Below, piece after piece: positions 7,965 to 15,957 of a stretch of DNA of 64,000 bases. The position numbers and the translations under genes were made by a program. This DNA is from Pseudobdellovibrio exovorus JSS (lineage in GTDB: Bacteria; Bdellovibrionota; Bdellovibrionia; Bdellovibrionales; Bdellovibrionaceae). The notes beneath the pieces are model-generated. The model saw only the letters and a list, made by a program, of their open reading frames with translations. It ran no database searches and was not told the origin of the DNA. The stretch spans positions 496,001 through 560,000 of the forward strand of contig NC_020813.1 in NCBI RefSeq assembly GCF_000348725.1, in the 5' to 3' direction. Position 1 is the first letter of the stretch. Every line of letters starts with the position of its first letter.

Positions 7965-9011
7965 CTACTTTAAGTTCATGGTACGGATACGGGAATTTAG
8001 CGCTAACAGAGTGTTGGGTTCGTCATCTTCGTCATACATTTCACCGACGACTTCTTCAAAAATATCTTCGATGGTTACAATTCCTAAAATGCGATTATTT
8101 TCTTTAATAATGGCTAAGTGACTTTTTTCATTTTGAAGCTTTTTAAGCGCATTTAAAATCGGCTCTTTTGGATTGAGTGTGATGATCGAGCGAATTAATT
8201 GTTTCCAATCAATTTTTGTGATTTCAGCTTCGGACACAAATTCTTTTGTGTGCAATAGTCCAATGACCTCATCATTGTCGTTCACGACAGGAATACGGGT
8301 GTGGCGTGACGAACGTATTTTTTCTAAAACTTCATAGTGGTGTTTGTTCTCGTTGATGATGGTGACTTGCTCCCAAGGAACCATGACATCTTTGACTGTG
8401 CGTTTATCGATATTAATCAAATTTAAAACGTATTGTTTGTGAGCTTCGCTTAAACTGTCTAAGTCCACACCATCTTCTGAATTGATAGAGCCTTCTGATT
8501 TGATACGCGCAAAAACAAATTTAGTTAGGAAGCGTGTGGAAGACTCTAGTAAAATCACAAAAGGATAGAAGATGCGATCCATGGCCAGTAGTAAGTAGCC
8601 ACCAGCAAGAACCACTTTTAAGGGAGAACGCAGAGCGATTGATTTCGGAACCAGCTCACCAATGACCACACTGATATAAGTCAGCGGCAGAACAATCAGT
8701 GCAATGGCGATAAACTCTGAAGTTTCACGGCTGACATTGAGGTAGGGCAGAATCTTAGGACCCAAATACTCTTCCGCACTAGCTCCGCTGACGGCTGCCG
8801 AGATAGCCCCGACTAAAGTAATACCAATTTGCAAAACAGATAAGGTGCGCTCGGGATTCTGTTTGAGTTGCAGGACTCTTTTGGCTGCAATTTGACCGCT
8901 TTGTGAAAGTTTTTTGATATGGGCCTTAGAAACTGTAACAAAGGCCATCTCGATACACGACAACATCGCATTCATCAAAAGACATAATGCGATAATAAGA
9001 AATTCGCTCAT
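7965..9011 (-). CDS. CNNM/CorC-type membrane protein with CBS pair (HlyC/CorC family)
   Basis: Integral membrane protein of the DUF21-CBS family, linked to magnesium/cobalt homeostasis in other bacteria. The N-terminal DUF21 domain has about four hydrophobic segments and the diagnostic ALCLLMNAMLSCIEMAFVTV and VVIGELVPKSIALRSP motifs. Two CBS domains follow (about residues 205-330), including TVKDVMVPWEQV, SRHTRIPVVNDNDEVIGLL and GIVTIEDIFEEVVGE. The usual C-terminal CorC/HlyC transporter-associated domain is missing: the protein ends about 20 residues after the second CBS. It is transcribed divergently from the tricorn protease gene, 74 bases apart. Confidence 0.9.
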   Translation of the reverse strand: MSEFLIIALCLLMNAMLSCIEMAFVTVSKAHIKKLSQSGQIAAKRVLQLKQNPERTLSVLQIGITLVGAISAAVSGASAEEYLGPKILPYLNVSRETSEFIAIALIVLPLTYISVVIGELVPKSIALRSPLKVVLAGGYLLLAMDRIFYPFVILLESSTRFLTKFVFARIKSEGSINSEDGVDLDSLSEAHKQYVLNLINIDKRTVKDVMVPWEQVTIINENKHHYEVLEKIRSSRHTRIPVVNDNDEVIGLLHTKEFVSEAEITKIDWKQLIRSIITLNPKEPILNALKKLQNEKSHLAIIKENNRILGIVTIEDIFEEVVGEMYDEDDEPNTLLALNSRIRTMNLK

Positions 9012-9085
9012 TGAGTAAGTAAAACATAATTATTATATTGAGTACATAGCAATTTTGTTTCGCTATTTCATAACAAGGAAGTTCT

Positions 9086-12000
9086 ATGAACCAAGGATAC
9101 TTTTCTCAGCCGACTATTTCTGGATCTCAAATTGCGTTTATAACAGACGATGATCTTTGGATCGTTGAGCGTCATCGCAACATGGGCGCAGCAGTCGCGC
9201 GTAGAATAACAGCGAATAAAGGGAATATTCTGTCACCATGTTATTCTCCGGATGGACAGTGGTTAGCTTTTATCAGTACTGATACAGCGGCAGAGGGTGA
9301 TATTTATGTGATGCCAGCTCAAGGCGGCGAAGCAGAACGTATGACATGGTTAGGCGTTCAGCGTATCATCAACTGGAAAGATAATAACACTCTCCGTTTT
9401 GTCAACGGAATGGACGGATACCCAAATCGTGAAGCTCATGTGTACGAACTGAATGTGAAGACACGTGATTTTTCTAAGGTCAATCTAGGACCAGCTTCTT
9501 ATTACTATGCGGGAAAAAACTTTCAAGTGTTAGCTCGTAACTCAGGGGACTCTGCTCGTTGGAAGCGCTATCAAGGTGGTACCGCAGGTGTTCTGTGGGT
9601 GCAAAAAGAAAAGGGTAAGTTCCAACGTATTCTAAAAGACATATCAACTAACATCACACGCCCCGAAATCATCGGCACCAATATCTATTTCATATCAGAC
9701 CATGAAGGTGTGGGGAATGTGTACACTTGTGATTTGGCAGGGAAGAAACTACGTCGTTTGACAGATCATATTGATTACTATTGCCGTAACTTGCGTTCAG
9801 ATGGGCAGACTTTGGTTTATCAAGCCGGTGCCGATATCTACACCTATGATTTAGCAACAGAGGTCGAAGAAAAAGTAGAAATCGAATGCCATACAACAGC
9901 GATGCAATCCATGCCTCGCTACGAAAACTGGAGCCGCTTTTTTCATGGAATGGAGCTACACCCAAAATCTTCTGAGTTATGTTTAGCTTCTCGTGGGCGT
10001 CTTTTTGAAATGGCTCCGTTCAGTGGGCCTGTAAAAGAATTAGATGTACAAAAAAGAATACGTTATTCTTATCCCAGCTATAATTTTGATGGAACAAAGC
10101 TTTTAGCAGCGGCTTCAGATGCGGACTCGGATGAGGCCTTGGTTTTATTTGATTTAAAAACAGATAAATATAAGACATTATTTCCTCAAATTAAGTGGGG
10201 AAAAATCTGGGGTATTAAATGTTCGCCTATTCACGAAATGGCAGCGATTATTACTAACAGAAAAGAAGTTTACATTGTCGATTTTAAAAAGAACTCATCT
10301 AAAAAAATCGAAACGAATATGTTTAATCGTCCGGCTGATTTAGAATGGTCGGCAGATGGACGCTATTTAGCTTATACAGCGAATGTCGATGCTCGTCGTA
10401 CAGGAATCCGCATCTATGACACGAAGAAGGCCAAGCTGACGTTCTTGTTGAATCCAGTTGTGAGTGATTTCTCTCCGTCATTTGATCCAGAGGGAAATTA
10501 TCTTTATTTCCTAGGTATCCGTAGTTTTGCTCCTAACTACAACGAGACTCATTTCGATTTAGGCTTTCCATTTGCAACTCGTCCTTACGTAGTAGCTTTA
10601 AATGATAAAGTCCTTAGTCCTTTTGAGGCGACTTTGAAAAGTCCTCAAGTGGATAACTCTGTTGAAAAGCCAGCAACCGGAAAAAATAAAAAAGCAAAAT
10701 CAACTCCGACTTTCCAAGAGATTCAGTTTGAAGGACTTGAAAATCGCGTCCAGGCCTTTGAACTTCCGCTTGGAGGATATGGCCGGATATCAGCAATTAA
10801 AAACGGCGTGATTTACACAAAACAAAATGTGGCGCCGATTGAAAACTTTGATCGCAATCAAGAGCCACCGGCTCCAGATTTATATGTCTATCGGTTTGAT
10901 GATGGGACTCAAGAAGTTTATCATAAAGCAGTAAAAGCTTTTGCTGTGAACACAGCAAAGACCCATGTGCTCCTTCATCATGATGTTAAAATCAGATTAT
11001 TAGATGTGAAACTGAAGCCTAGCCAAGAAAGTAAAATTGGCAAAAAAGATGGCTATGTTGATGTCAGTCGTATCAAATTAAAAGTAGAGCCTCGTCTTGA
11101 GTGGAAGCAGATGTACCATGAAGCATGGACTTTACAAAAAGAACATTTCTGGCGTCAGGATATGTCGAAAGTTGATTGGAACTTGGTTTACAAGCGCTAT
11201 CACAAATTATTAGGACGAGTTAAAACAAGATCTGAGTTTTCAGACTTGATGTGGGAAATGCAAGGCGAGTTAGGAACATCCCACTGTTACGAGATGAGTG
11301 GACAATACACGCGCGTCGGTAGTGGTGTTCCACACGCCCGTTTAGGAGCATACTTTCAGTACCGTCCATCAGCTCAGGCTTATGAAATCACACGCATCTT
11401 GGCTGGGGACTCGTGGTCGAATGCTGATGGTAATTCCCCACTGACGTCTATGGGAGTCAGTTTGAAAGTGGGAGATCGTATTATGGCCGTCGATGGCATT
11501 CGTTTTGTTCAGGCCTCTGACCTATATGAGCTTATAGAAAATAAAGCGGCGATGAAGGTCGAACTGACCGTTCATCGCAAAGGGGCGAAGTCGGAAGAAA
11601 AAGTGGTGGTCAAAACCAACAGACAGCAAAAAGCTGCGTGGTATCGTGAATGGGTTGAAAAAAATAAAAAATACGTTCACGAAAAATCGAAAGGCAAGCT
11701 GGGATATGTACATGTGCCGGATATGGGAGCCTATGGTTACTCGGAATTCTATCGTAACTTTGTGAACGAATCACAGTACGAGGGACTGGTTGTGGACGTT
11801 CGTTACAATGGTGGCGGGCATGTTTCGCAGCATCTACTAAAAGTTTTAGCACAAAAGGTTCTTGGGTTTGATCAAACTCGTCATCAGGGGTTAGAAAAAT
11901 ATCCTGTCTATGCGGCAGGAGTTTTAGTCGCTTTAGCAAATGAACAATCAGGAAGTGATGGAGACATATTTCCTCACTCGTTCAAACTGATGAAGTTAGG

Positions 12001-12322
12001 AAAATTAATTGGTAAGCGCACATGGGGCGGAATTATCGGAATTAACGGACAGTACTCTTTGAGTGATGGCACTTACGTGACCCAACCTGAATACAGTTTT
12101 TGGTTCAAAGACAATGAATGGTTTGTAGAAAACCATGGTGTTAATCCGGATATTGAAGTGGATATCACTCCTGAAGATTATCGCGATAAAAAAGATCCTC
12201 AGTTGGATCGCGCTATCACAGAAGCTTTATCAGACTTGAAGTCCAATCCCTCAGTGAAGTTCAAGCCAAGTTATTACCCTGATTTGAGCATTCCGAAAAA
12301 ACTAACTCGCTTGAACAGATAA
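9086..12322 (+). CDS. Tricorn protease homologue (S41 family)
   Basis: Large cytoplasmic peptidase (1078 residues, no signal peptide) expected to trim oligopeptides. The N-terminal half is WD/PD40-like beta-propeller sequence (LSPCYSPDGQWLAFIST, ADLEWSADGRYLAYTA). A tricorn C1 region, a PDZ segment (SMGVSLKVGDRIMAVDGI) and a C-terminal S41 core follow. The tetrad seen in characterised tricorn is present: Ser-His in LGTSHCYE, the nucleophile Ser in NEQSGSDGDIF and Glu in WFVENHGVNPD. AAGGAAG precedes ATG. The trmO gene begins one base after the stop, so the two are probably co-transcribed. A long acidic/basic linker (KPATGKNKKAKSTP) joins propeller parts. Confidence 0.93.
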   Translation: MNQGYFSQPTISGSQIAFITDDDLWIVERHRNMGAAVARRITANKGNILSPCYSPDGQWLAFISTDTAAEGDIYVMPAQGGEAERMTWLGVQRIINWKDNNTLRFVNGMDGYPNREAHVYELNVKTRDFSKVNLGPASYYYAGKNFQVLARNSGDSARWKRYQGGTAGVLWVQKEKGKFQRILKDISTNITRPEIIGTNIYFISDHEGVGNVYTCDLAGKKLRRLTDHIDYYCRNLRSDGQTLVYQAGADIYTYDLATEVEEKVEIECHTTAMQSMPRYENWSRFFHGMELHPKSSELCLASRGRLFEMAPFSGPVKELDVQKRIRYSYPSYNFDGTKLLAAASDADSDEALVLFDLKTDKYKTLFPQIKWGKIWGIKCSPIHEMAAIITNRKEVYIVDFKKNSSKKIETNMFNRPADLEWSADGRYLAYTANVDARRTGIRIYDTKKAKLTFLLNPVVSDFSPSFDPEGNYLYFLGIRSFAPNYNETHFDLGFPFATRPYVVALNDKVLSPFEATLKSPQVDNSVEKPATGKNKKAKSTPTFQEIQFEGLENRVQAFELPLGGYGRISAIKNGVIYTKQNVAPIENFDRNQEPPAPDLYVYRFDDGTQEVYHKAVKAFAVNTAKTHVLLHHDVKIRLLDVKLKPSQESKIGKKDGYVDVSRIKLKVEPRLEWKQMYHEAWTLQKEHFWRQDMSKVDWNLVYKRYHKLLGRVKTRSEFSDLMWEMQGELGTSHCYEMSGQYTRVGSGVPHARLGAYFQYRPSAQAYEITRILAGDSWSNADGNSPLTSMGVSLKVGDRIMAVDGIRFVQASDLYELIENKAAMKVELTVHRKGAKSEEKVVVKTNRQQKAAWYREWVEKNKKYVHEKSKGKLGYVHVPDMGAYGYSEFYRNFVNESQYEGLVVDVRYNGGGHVSQHLLKVLAQKVLGFDQTRHQGLEKYPVYAAGVLVALANEQSGSDGDIFPHSFKLMKLGKLIGKRTWGGIIGINGQYSLSDGTYVTQPEYSFWFKDNEWFVENHGVNPDIEVDITPEDYRDKKDPQLDRAITEALSDLKSNPSVKFKPSYYPDLSIPKKLTRLNR

Positions 12323-12323
12323 G

Positions 12324-13040
12324 ATGACAAAAGAGTTTGTATTTAAACCTATAGGATATTTACGTTCGTGTTACCCTGATAAGTTCGGGGTGCCACGACA
12401 GGCAGGCTTAGTCAAAAAAGCCTATTCGGAATTGCAGATCGCAGCAGAGTTTCAACCTGAAATTTCATTGCAGGGACTCGAAGGTTATTCGCATCTGTGG
12501 CTGCAATTTGTTTTTCATCTAAACTCTTCGGTACGATTTCACGCCAAGGTTCATCCGCCACGTTTGGAAGGGCAGACGATGGGGTTATTCGCGACGCGGT
12601 CTCCGCATCGTCCGAATCCGATTGGTTTGTCTTTAGTTGAAATTATTGAAATTCAAAAAGACACGTTAGTCTTAGCCGGAGCAGATCTTGTCGACGGAAC
12701 TCCGATTTTAGATATAAAGCCCTATCTTCCGCATATTGAAAGTAAACCTGAAGCCCGCGGGGGTTGGGCTACCGATGTGCAAAAAGATGAAATTCAAGTG
12801 GAGTTCAGCTCAGTAGCCATGGAAATTTTGCAAAAGTGGATTGAAAGAACGGGTAAAAAAGAGCTACCCGAGGTGATTTCCGAGGTCCTCAAACAAGACC
12901 CGAGACCTGTGATTTATCGTGGTTTTGAGTCTCAAGAGTCGCCATATCGCAATAAACACGCTTTTAGGCTGTATGATGGGGACATCCATTTTGAATTCAC
13001 TACAAAAAATCATGTAATAGTCTTTGATATTCTATTTTAA
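12324..13040 (+). CDS. trmO: tRNA (adenine(37)-N6)-methyltransferase TrmO (TsaA/YaeB family)
   Basis: Predicted SAM-dependent enzyme that methylates N6-threonylcarbamoyladenosine at position 37 of certain tRNAs. The family pattern is clear: FKPIGYLRSCYPDKFGVPRQ at the N terminus, LEGYSHLWLQFVFHLN, and the diagnostic TRSPHRPNPIGLSLVE near residue 92. LDIKPYLPHIES follows. Length (238) matches bacterial TrmO with its C-terminal extension. ATG lies one base after the tricorn stop with no own site visible, suggesting translational coupling. A weak hairpin with a T-run follows. Confidence 0.93.
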   Translation: MTKEFVFKPIGYLRSCYPDKFGVPRQAGLVKKAYSELQIAAEFQPEISLQGLEGYSHLWLQFVFHLNSSVRFHAKVHPPRLEGQTMGLFATRSPHRPNPIGLSLVEIIEIQKDTLVLAGADLVDGTPILDIKPYLPHIESKPEARGGWATDVQKDEIQVEFSSVAMEILQKWIERTGKKELPEVISEVLKQDPRPVIYRGFESQESPYRNKHAFRLYDGDIHFEFTTKNHVIVFDILF

Positions 13041-13063
13041 TTTCGATAGAAATGCTTAAACAT

Positions 13064-13089
13064 TGAACGCGATGTTCATCTATTTTTTT
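13064..13089 (+). terminator. Weak intrinsic terminator after trmO
   Basis: A 5-bp stem TGAAC/GTTCA around loop GCGAT is followed by TCTATTTTTTT. The stem is short, so termination may be partial. Confidence 0.35.
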
Positions 13090-13102
13090 GAGAGGGGATT
13101 GT

Positions 13103-14077
13103 ATGCAAACGACAACTCAAACTTCTTCAACGTTAAGAAAAGTTCCAACACTGAGTTTAGGTTCTTATTTACACGGGTCACAAGATGATAAAGTTAAGTT
13201 CATTGAACAGCTTTTCCACGGAATCAAAGACTATGGTTTCATTATCTTAAAAGATCACGATGTTTCAGCAGAGCTTTTGACTCAAGCCTATCAGGTATTA
13301 GAACAATTTTATAAACTTCCGGATGCGACTAAGCGTTCTTATATTTCTGAGTTGGGCGGCGGTCAGCGCGGTTATACAGCTTTCGGTAAAGAGCATGCTA
13401 AGGGTTCTCCGGTAATGGACTTGAAAGAGTTCTGGCATGTGGGCCGCGAAGTTGAAGATGGTCATGCGTTTGCGAAGTACTATCCTAAAAATATCTGGCC
13501 AGATGACTCTTTACCTGAGTTCCGCCCTATTTTTGAAAAGTTATACTCTCAGTTAGAGCTTGCCGGCATTCAGATGATGGAAGCTTTGTCATACCCACTA
13601 CAAGTTGAAAAAGATTTCTTCACTAAAATGGTGGTAGAAGGAAATTCAATTTTGCGTCTATTGCACTACCCACCGATTCCAGAAGGTGTTGACCCACGTT
13701 GTGTGCGTGCGGCGGCCCATGAAGACATCAACTTCATCACGATTTTACCTGCGGCGACAACTTCTGGATTGCAATTAAAAGATCGCGATGGTTCATGGTT
13801 AGATATCGAAAGCGACTACGGAACATTGATCGTAGATGCGGGCGATATGTTATCACGTATTACAAATGAAGTGATTCCTTCCACTACACATCGTGTGATC
13901 AATCCACAGGATGGAACGAATACGTCTCGTTACTCAATGCCATTCTTCATGCATCCACATCCAGAATCTTTATTAAGCTGCTTACCATCTTGCCGCGGTG
14001 AAGGTGCTAAATACGCTGATATCACAGCGCATGAGTTCTTAATGCAAAGATTGCGTGAGATCGGTCTGATTAAATAG
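13103..14077 (+). CDS. Isopenicillin N synthase-like 2-oxoglutarate/Fe(II) oxygenase
   Basis: Cytoplasmic non-haem iron oxygenase of the IPNS/2OG family, 324 residues. The N-terminal DIOX_N part contains IKDYGFIILKDHDVSAELL; GQRGYTAFGKEHAKG and DLKEFWHVGRE are family segments. The iron ligands are visible as HED in RAAAHEDINFITIL and the distal His in TTHRVINP, and RYSMPFF supplies the Arg-x-Ser cosubstrate motif. I start at ATG 13103, which has GAGAGGGG five bases upstream; a TTG at 13088 would place that site inside the gene. No biosynthetic neighbours are present, so the substrate is unknown and antibiotic synthesis should not be assumed. Confidence 0.88.
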   Translation: MQTTTQTSSTLRKVPTLSLGSYLHGSQDDKVKFIEQLFHGIKDYGFIILKDHDVSAELLTQAYQVLEQFYKLPDATKRSYISELGGGQRGYTAFGKEHAKGSPVMDLKEFWHVGREVEDGHAFAKYYPKNIWPDDSLPEFRPIFEKLYSQLELAGIQMMEALSYPLQVEKDFFTKMVVEGNSILRLLHYPPIPEGVDPRCVRAAAHEDINFITILPAATTSGLQLKDRDGSWLDIESDYGTLIVDAGDMLSRITNEVIPSTTHRVINPQDGTNTSRYSMPFFMHPHPESLLSCLPSCRGEGAKYADITAHEFLMQRLREIGLIK

Positions 14078-14093
14078 TTTCGAGCTGTTGGTC

Positions 14094-14894
14094 ATGAATA
14101 CTAAATCTGTTCTTCTTGCTGTAGGAGTTGTGGTTATCGCTACAACTCTTTATTTTTTCAACAAGTCTTCTAAGACAGTGGATTCTTCCCAACAAAATGT
14201 GGAAGTCGAAGAGGATGCGCCTCCGGCAGCGCAAGCCGATTTTGTTGCGCCTCCTGAAACTGTAGCTCAAGGTACGGCGGTATCACCTGAAGGCGTAACC
14301 GAAAATAGAGAAAAAAATAATACGACTGCTATTGATGCTATGGATTCAGAGGTGACACCTTTAACCATGCAGAAGTTTTCACAGCACCTGCAGTTTATGA
14401 CGAAGTGTTTAGGGATGGAATCGCGCATTACTCCGCCTCAGCAGGCAGAGCCTACAATAGAAAACATTATGGATCAGCTTCGTCCTAATTTGGGTGAAAG
14501 TCAGGCGCAGGTTCATGATTGGACACAAACAGAAATCGTAGGAAAAGACGGAGTCAGAAGACGTGTGCGCGTCGATTACGATTACTCCGACGAAACGGCA
14601 GAACCAGCTCGTCGTCTTTCTATGTACCAGATGAATGCCTATGGTATGCCCGAGATCGTTCAATTAACGCCAGATCAAATGGATAATCCGAATGAGGCCT
14701 ATATCCATTCTTTGATTGAAGGTAATAAGGTTGTCGTCGAAGAAAGTGCGGCTCGTGTGTATTTCGCTAATGGTGAGGAAATGATTTTCTCAATCCGTAA
14801 TGGAAACATTAACGGATTGAGTGTGACGAAGGGGCTACGCTCTTTTAATTGTCAGAATCTGGATGAAGATCGCTCAGCCTGTTCATGTCCGTAG
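14094..14894 (+). CDS. Membrane-anchored protein of unknown function
   Basis: Not recognised. About 266 residues: a single N-terminal hydrophobic helix (SVLLAVGVVVIATTLYFF) after a short basic start, then an acidic Pro/Ala-rich linker (about residues 30-80). A more structured C-terminal region follows (WTQTEIVGKDGVRRRVRVDYDY, KVVVEESAARVYFANGEEM), ending with Cys-rich CNCQ-less residues SFNCQ...ACSCP. The helix predicts an inner-membrane anchor with the rest in the periplasm. ATG 14094 is preferred over TTG 14088. It begins 16 bases after the oxygenase stop, so it may share its transcript. Its last 50 bases overlap the convergent EEP-family gene. Confidence 0.7.
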   Translation: MNTKSVLLAVGVVVIATTLYFFNKSSKTVDSSQQNVEVEEDAPPAAQADFVAPPETVAQGTAVSPEGVTENREKNNTTAIDAMDSEVTPLTMQKFSQHLQFMTKCLGMESRITPPQQAEPTIENIMDQLRPNLGESQAQVHDWTQTEIVGKDGVRRRVRVDYDYSDETAEPARRLSMYQMNAYGMPEIVQLTPDQMDNPNEAYIHSLIEGNKVVVEESAARVYFANGEEMIFSIRNGNINGLSVTKGLRSFNCQNLDEDRSACSCP

Positions 14895-15774
14895 TGTCTA
14901 TAGCGTCTTCGATAGTTTCTTCTGGAAATTGTTCTGCCAGCTGCTCTGATTCAAAAAGATTGGATGGGGCTTTCTTGAAAACAGCCTTCAAAGGCAAGTG
15001 ATCTGAACTCTTAATGTGACGTAAAAGCTCAACGGATTGCAATTCTAGTCCTCTAACGTAGATATGATCTAATTTTAAATTTCTTTTTTCATTTGTCGGC
15101 TTCAAGTGGTGCAGTCCCAAAGCGGCCGCATTCTTATCAAGGTGCGCCTGACGATCTGAATTCCATGTATTAAAGTCACCAGCCCAGATAACAGGCCCTT
15201 CTAGTTGTGCAATGAATTTAGAGATTTCGGTCATCTGACGTTTAAACTTAGAGCCTGTATTGAAGTTAAGTCCATGGGTATTGATGATATGAACCACGCC
15301 AATTTCGGGTATCTGAACAGCCGAATAACCTGACACCTTAGGTGTAAAAGTGAAGGGCTCAGTATCTGTAGAGACCAGAGTCAGATTGCTCTGTAACAGA
15401 TAGCGAGAGGCCGTCATCACGCCTGTCGCTTGATTTTCTTTATTACAGAAGCTTTTGTGAAAGCTAAAAGAAAGATCGAATTGTGATGCGAAGTAATTTT
15501 GTAAATCGTTCGAGTGCATGGCTTCTTGTATCAAAATGATATCTGAGTCCGTGCTGAGTGTTGCCAGGTCAGGTAGAAATTGGTTATCTGCAAGTTTATG
15601 TGCATTCCAAGTGATAACCGAAAGCTCTTGGCTGTGCTCGCGGCTCTGAATCTGATTCGCAAAGGAATGCTGATTGTGAGAGCTATTGCAAAGGACTGAG
15701 GTATTGGCCTGAGCAACTAAAGCAGTGAAACTCAACAAGACGACTAAACTCGATTTTAATACTGTGTTTTTCAT
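14845..15774 (-). CDS. Secreted endonuclease/exonuclease/phosphatase (EEP) family protein
   Basis: Exported metal-dependent phosphodiesterase of the DNase I/EEP fold. The signal peptide is VLKSSLVVLLSFTALVAQA. Core motifs are in order: VITWNAHKL (Asn), ILIQEAMHS (Gln-Glu), NTHGLNF, WAGDFNTWNSDR (Asp-Phe-Asn), LKLDHIYVRGL and the terminal SSDHLPLKA (Asp-His). All catalytic positions of the family appear intact, so nuclease activity is plausible, though phosphatases share the fold. I start at ATG 15774 because it gives a clean signal peptide; the longer GTG start at 15849 adds a charged leader with no ribosome site. It is separated from valS by a hairpin-rich spacer. Confidence 0.85.
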   Translation of the reverse strand: MKNTVLKSSLVVLLSFTALVAQANTSVLCNSSHNQHSFANQIQSREHSQELSVITWNAHKLADNQFLPDLATLSTDSDIILIQEAMHSNDLQNYFASQFDLSFSFHKSFCNKENQATGVMTASRYLLQSNLTLVSTDTEPFTFTPKVSGYSAVQIPEIGVVHIINTHGLNFNTGSKFKRQMTEISKFIAQLEGPVIWAGDFNTWNSDRQAHLDKNAAALGLHHLKPTNEKRNLKLDHIYVRGLELQSVELLRHIKSSDHLPLKAVFKKAPSNLFESEQLAEQFPEETIEDAIDTTDMNRLSDLHPDSDN

Positions 15775-15865
15775 ATAGAGGATGTATTTGCAATCCCACT
15801 TCCAACACACTTCTATGTCGAATCGTATTAGTTGCTTTAGAGTGTCCACTTATTTGACAGGGCGA

Positions 15866-15950
15866 CAGGAACCGGCATACACCGGACCTGTTAATGGGGC
15901 TTTGAAAGAAGGAGGTAGTAGGTCCGCTGCCCTGCGTCCGTAAACAGGGC
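15866..15950. repeat. Two intergenic hairpins between valS and the EEP gene
   Basis: Hairpin 1 (15866-15890) pairs CAGG..CCGG with CCGG..CCTG, imperfectly. Hairpin 2 (15929-15950) pairs GCCCTG with CAGGGC perfectly across a 10-base loop, 8 bases from the valS stop. Neither has a T-run on the minus strand. They could slow or end valS transcription, protect mRNA 3' ends, or be remnants of a palindromic repeat. Confidence 0.5.
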
Positions 15951-15957
15951 CTGGCAC

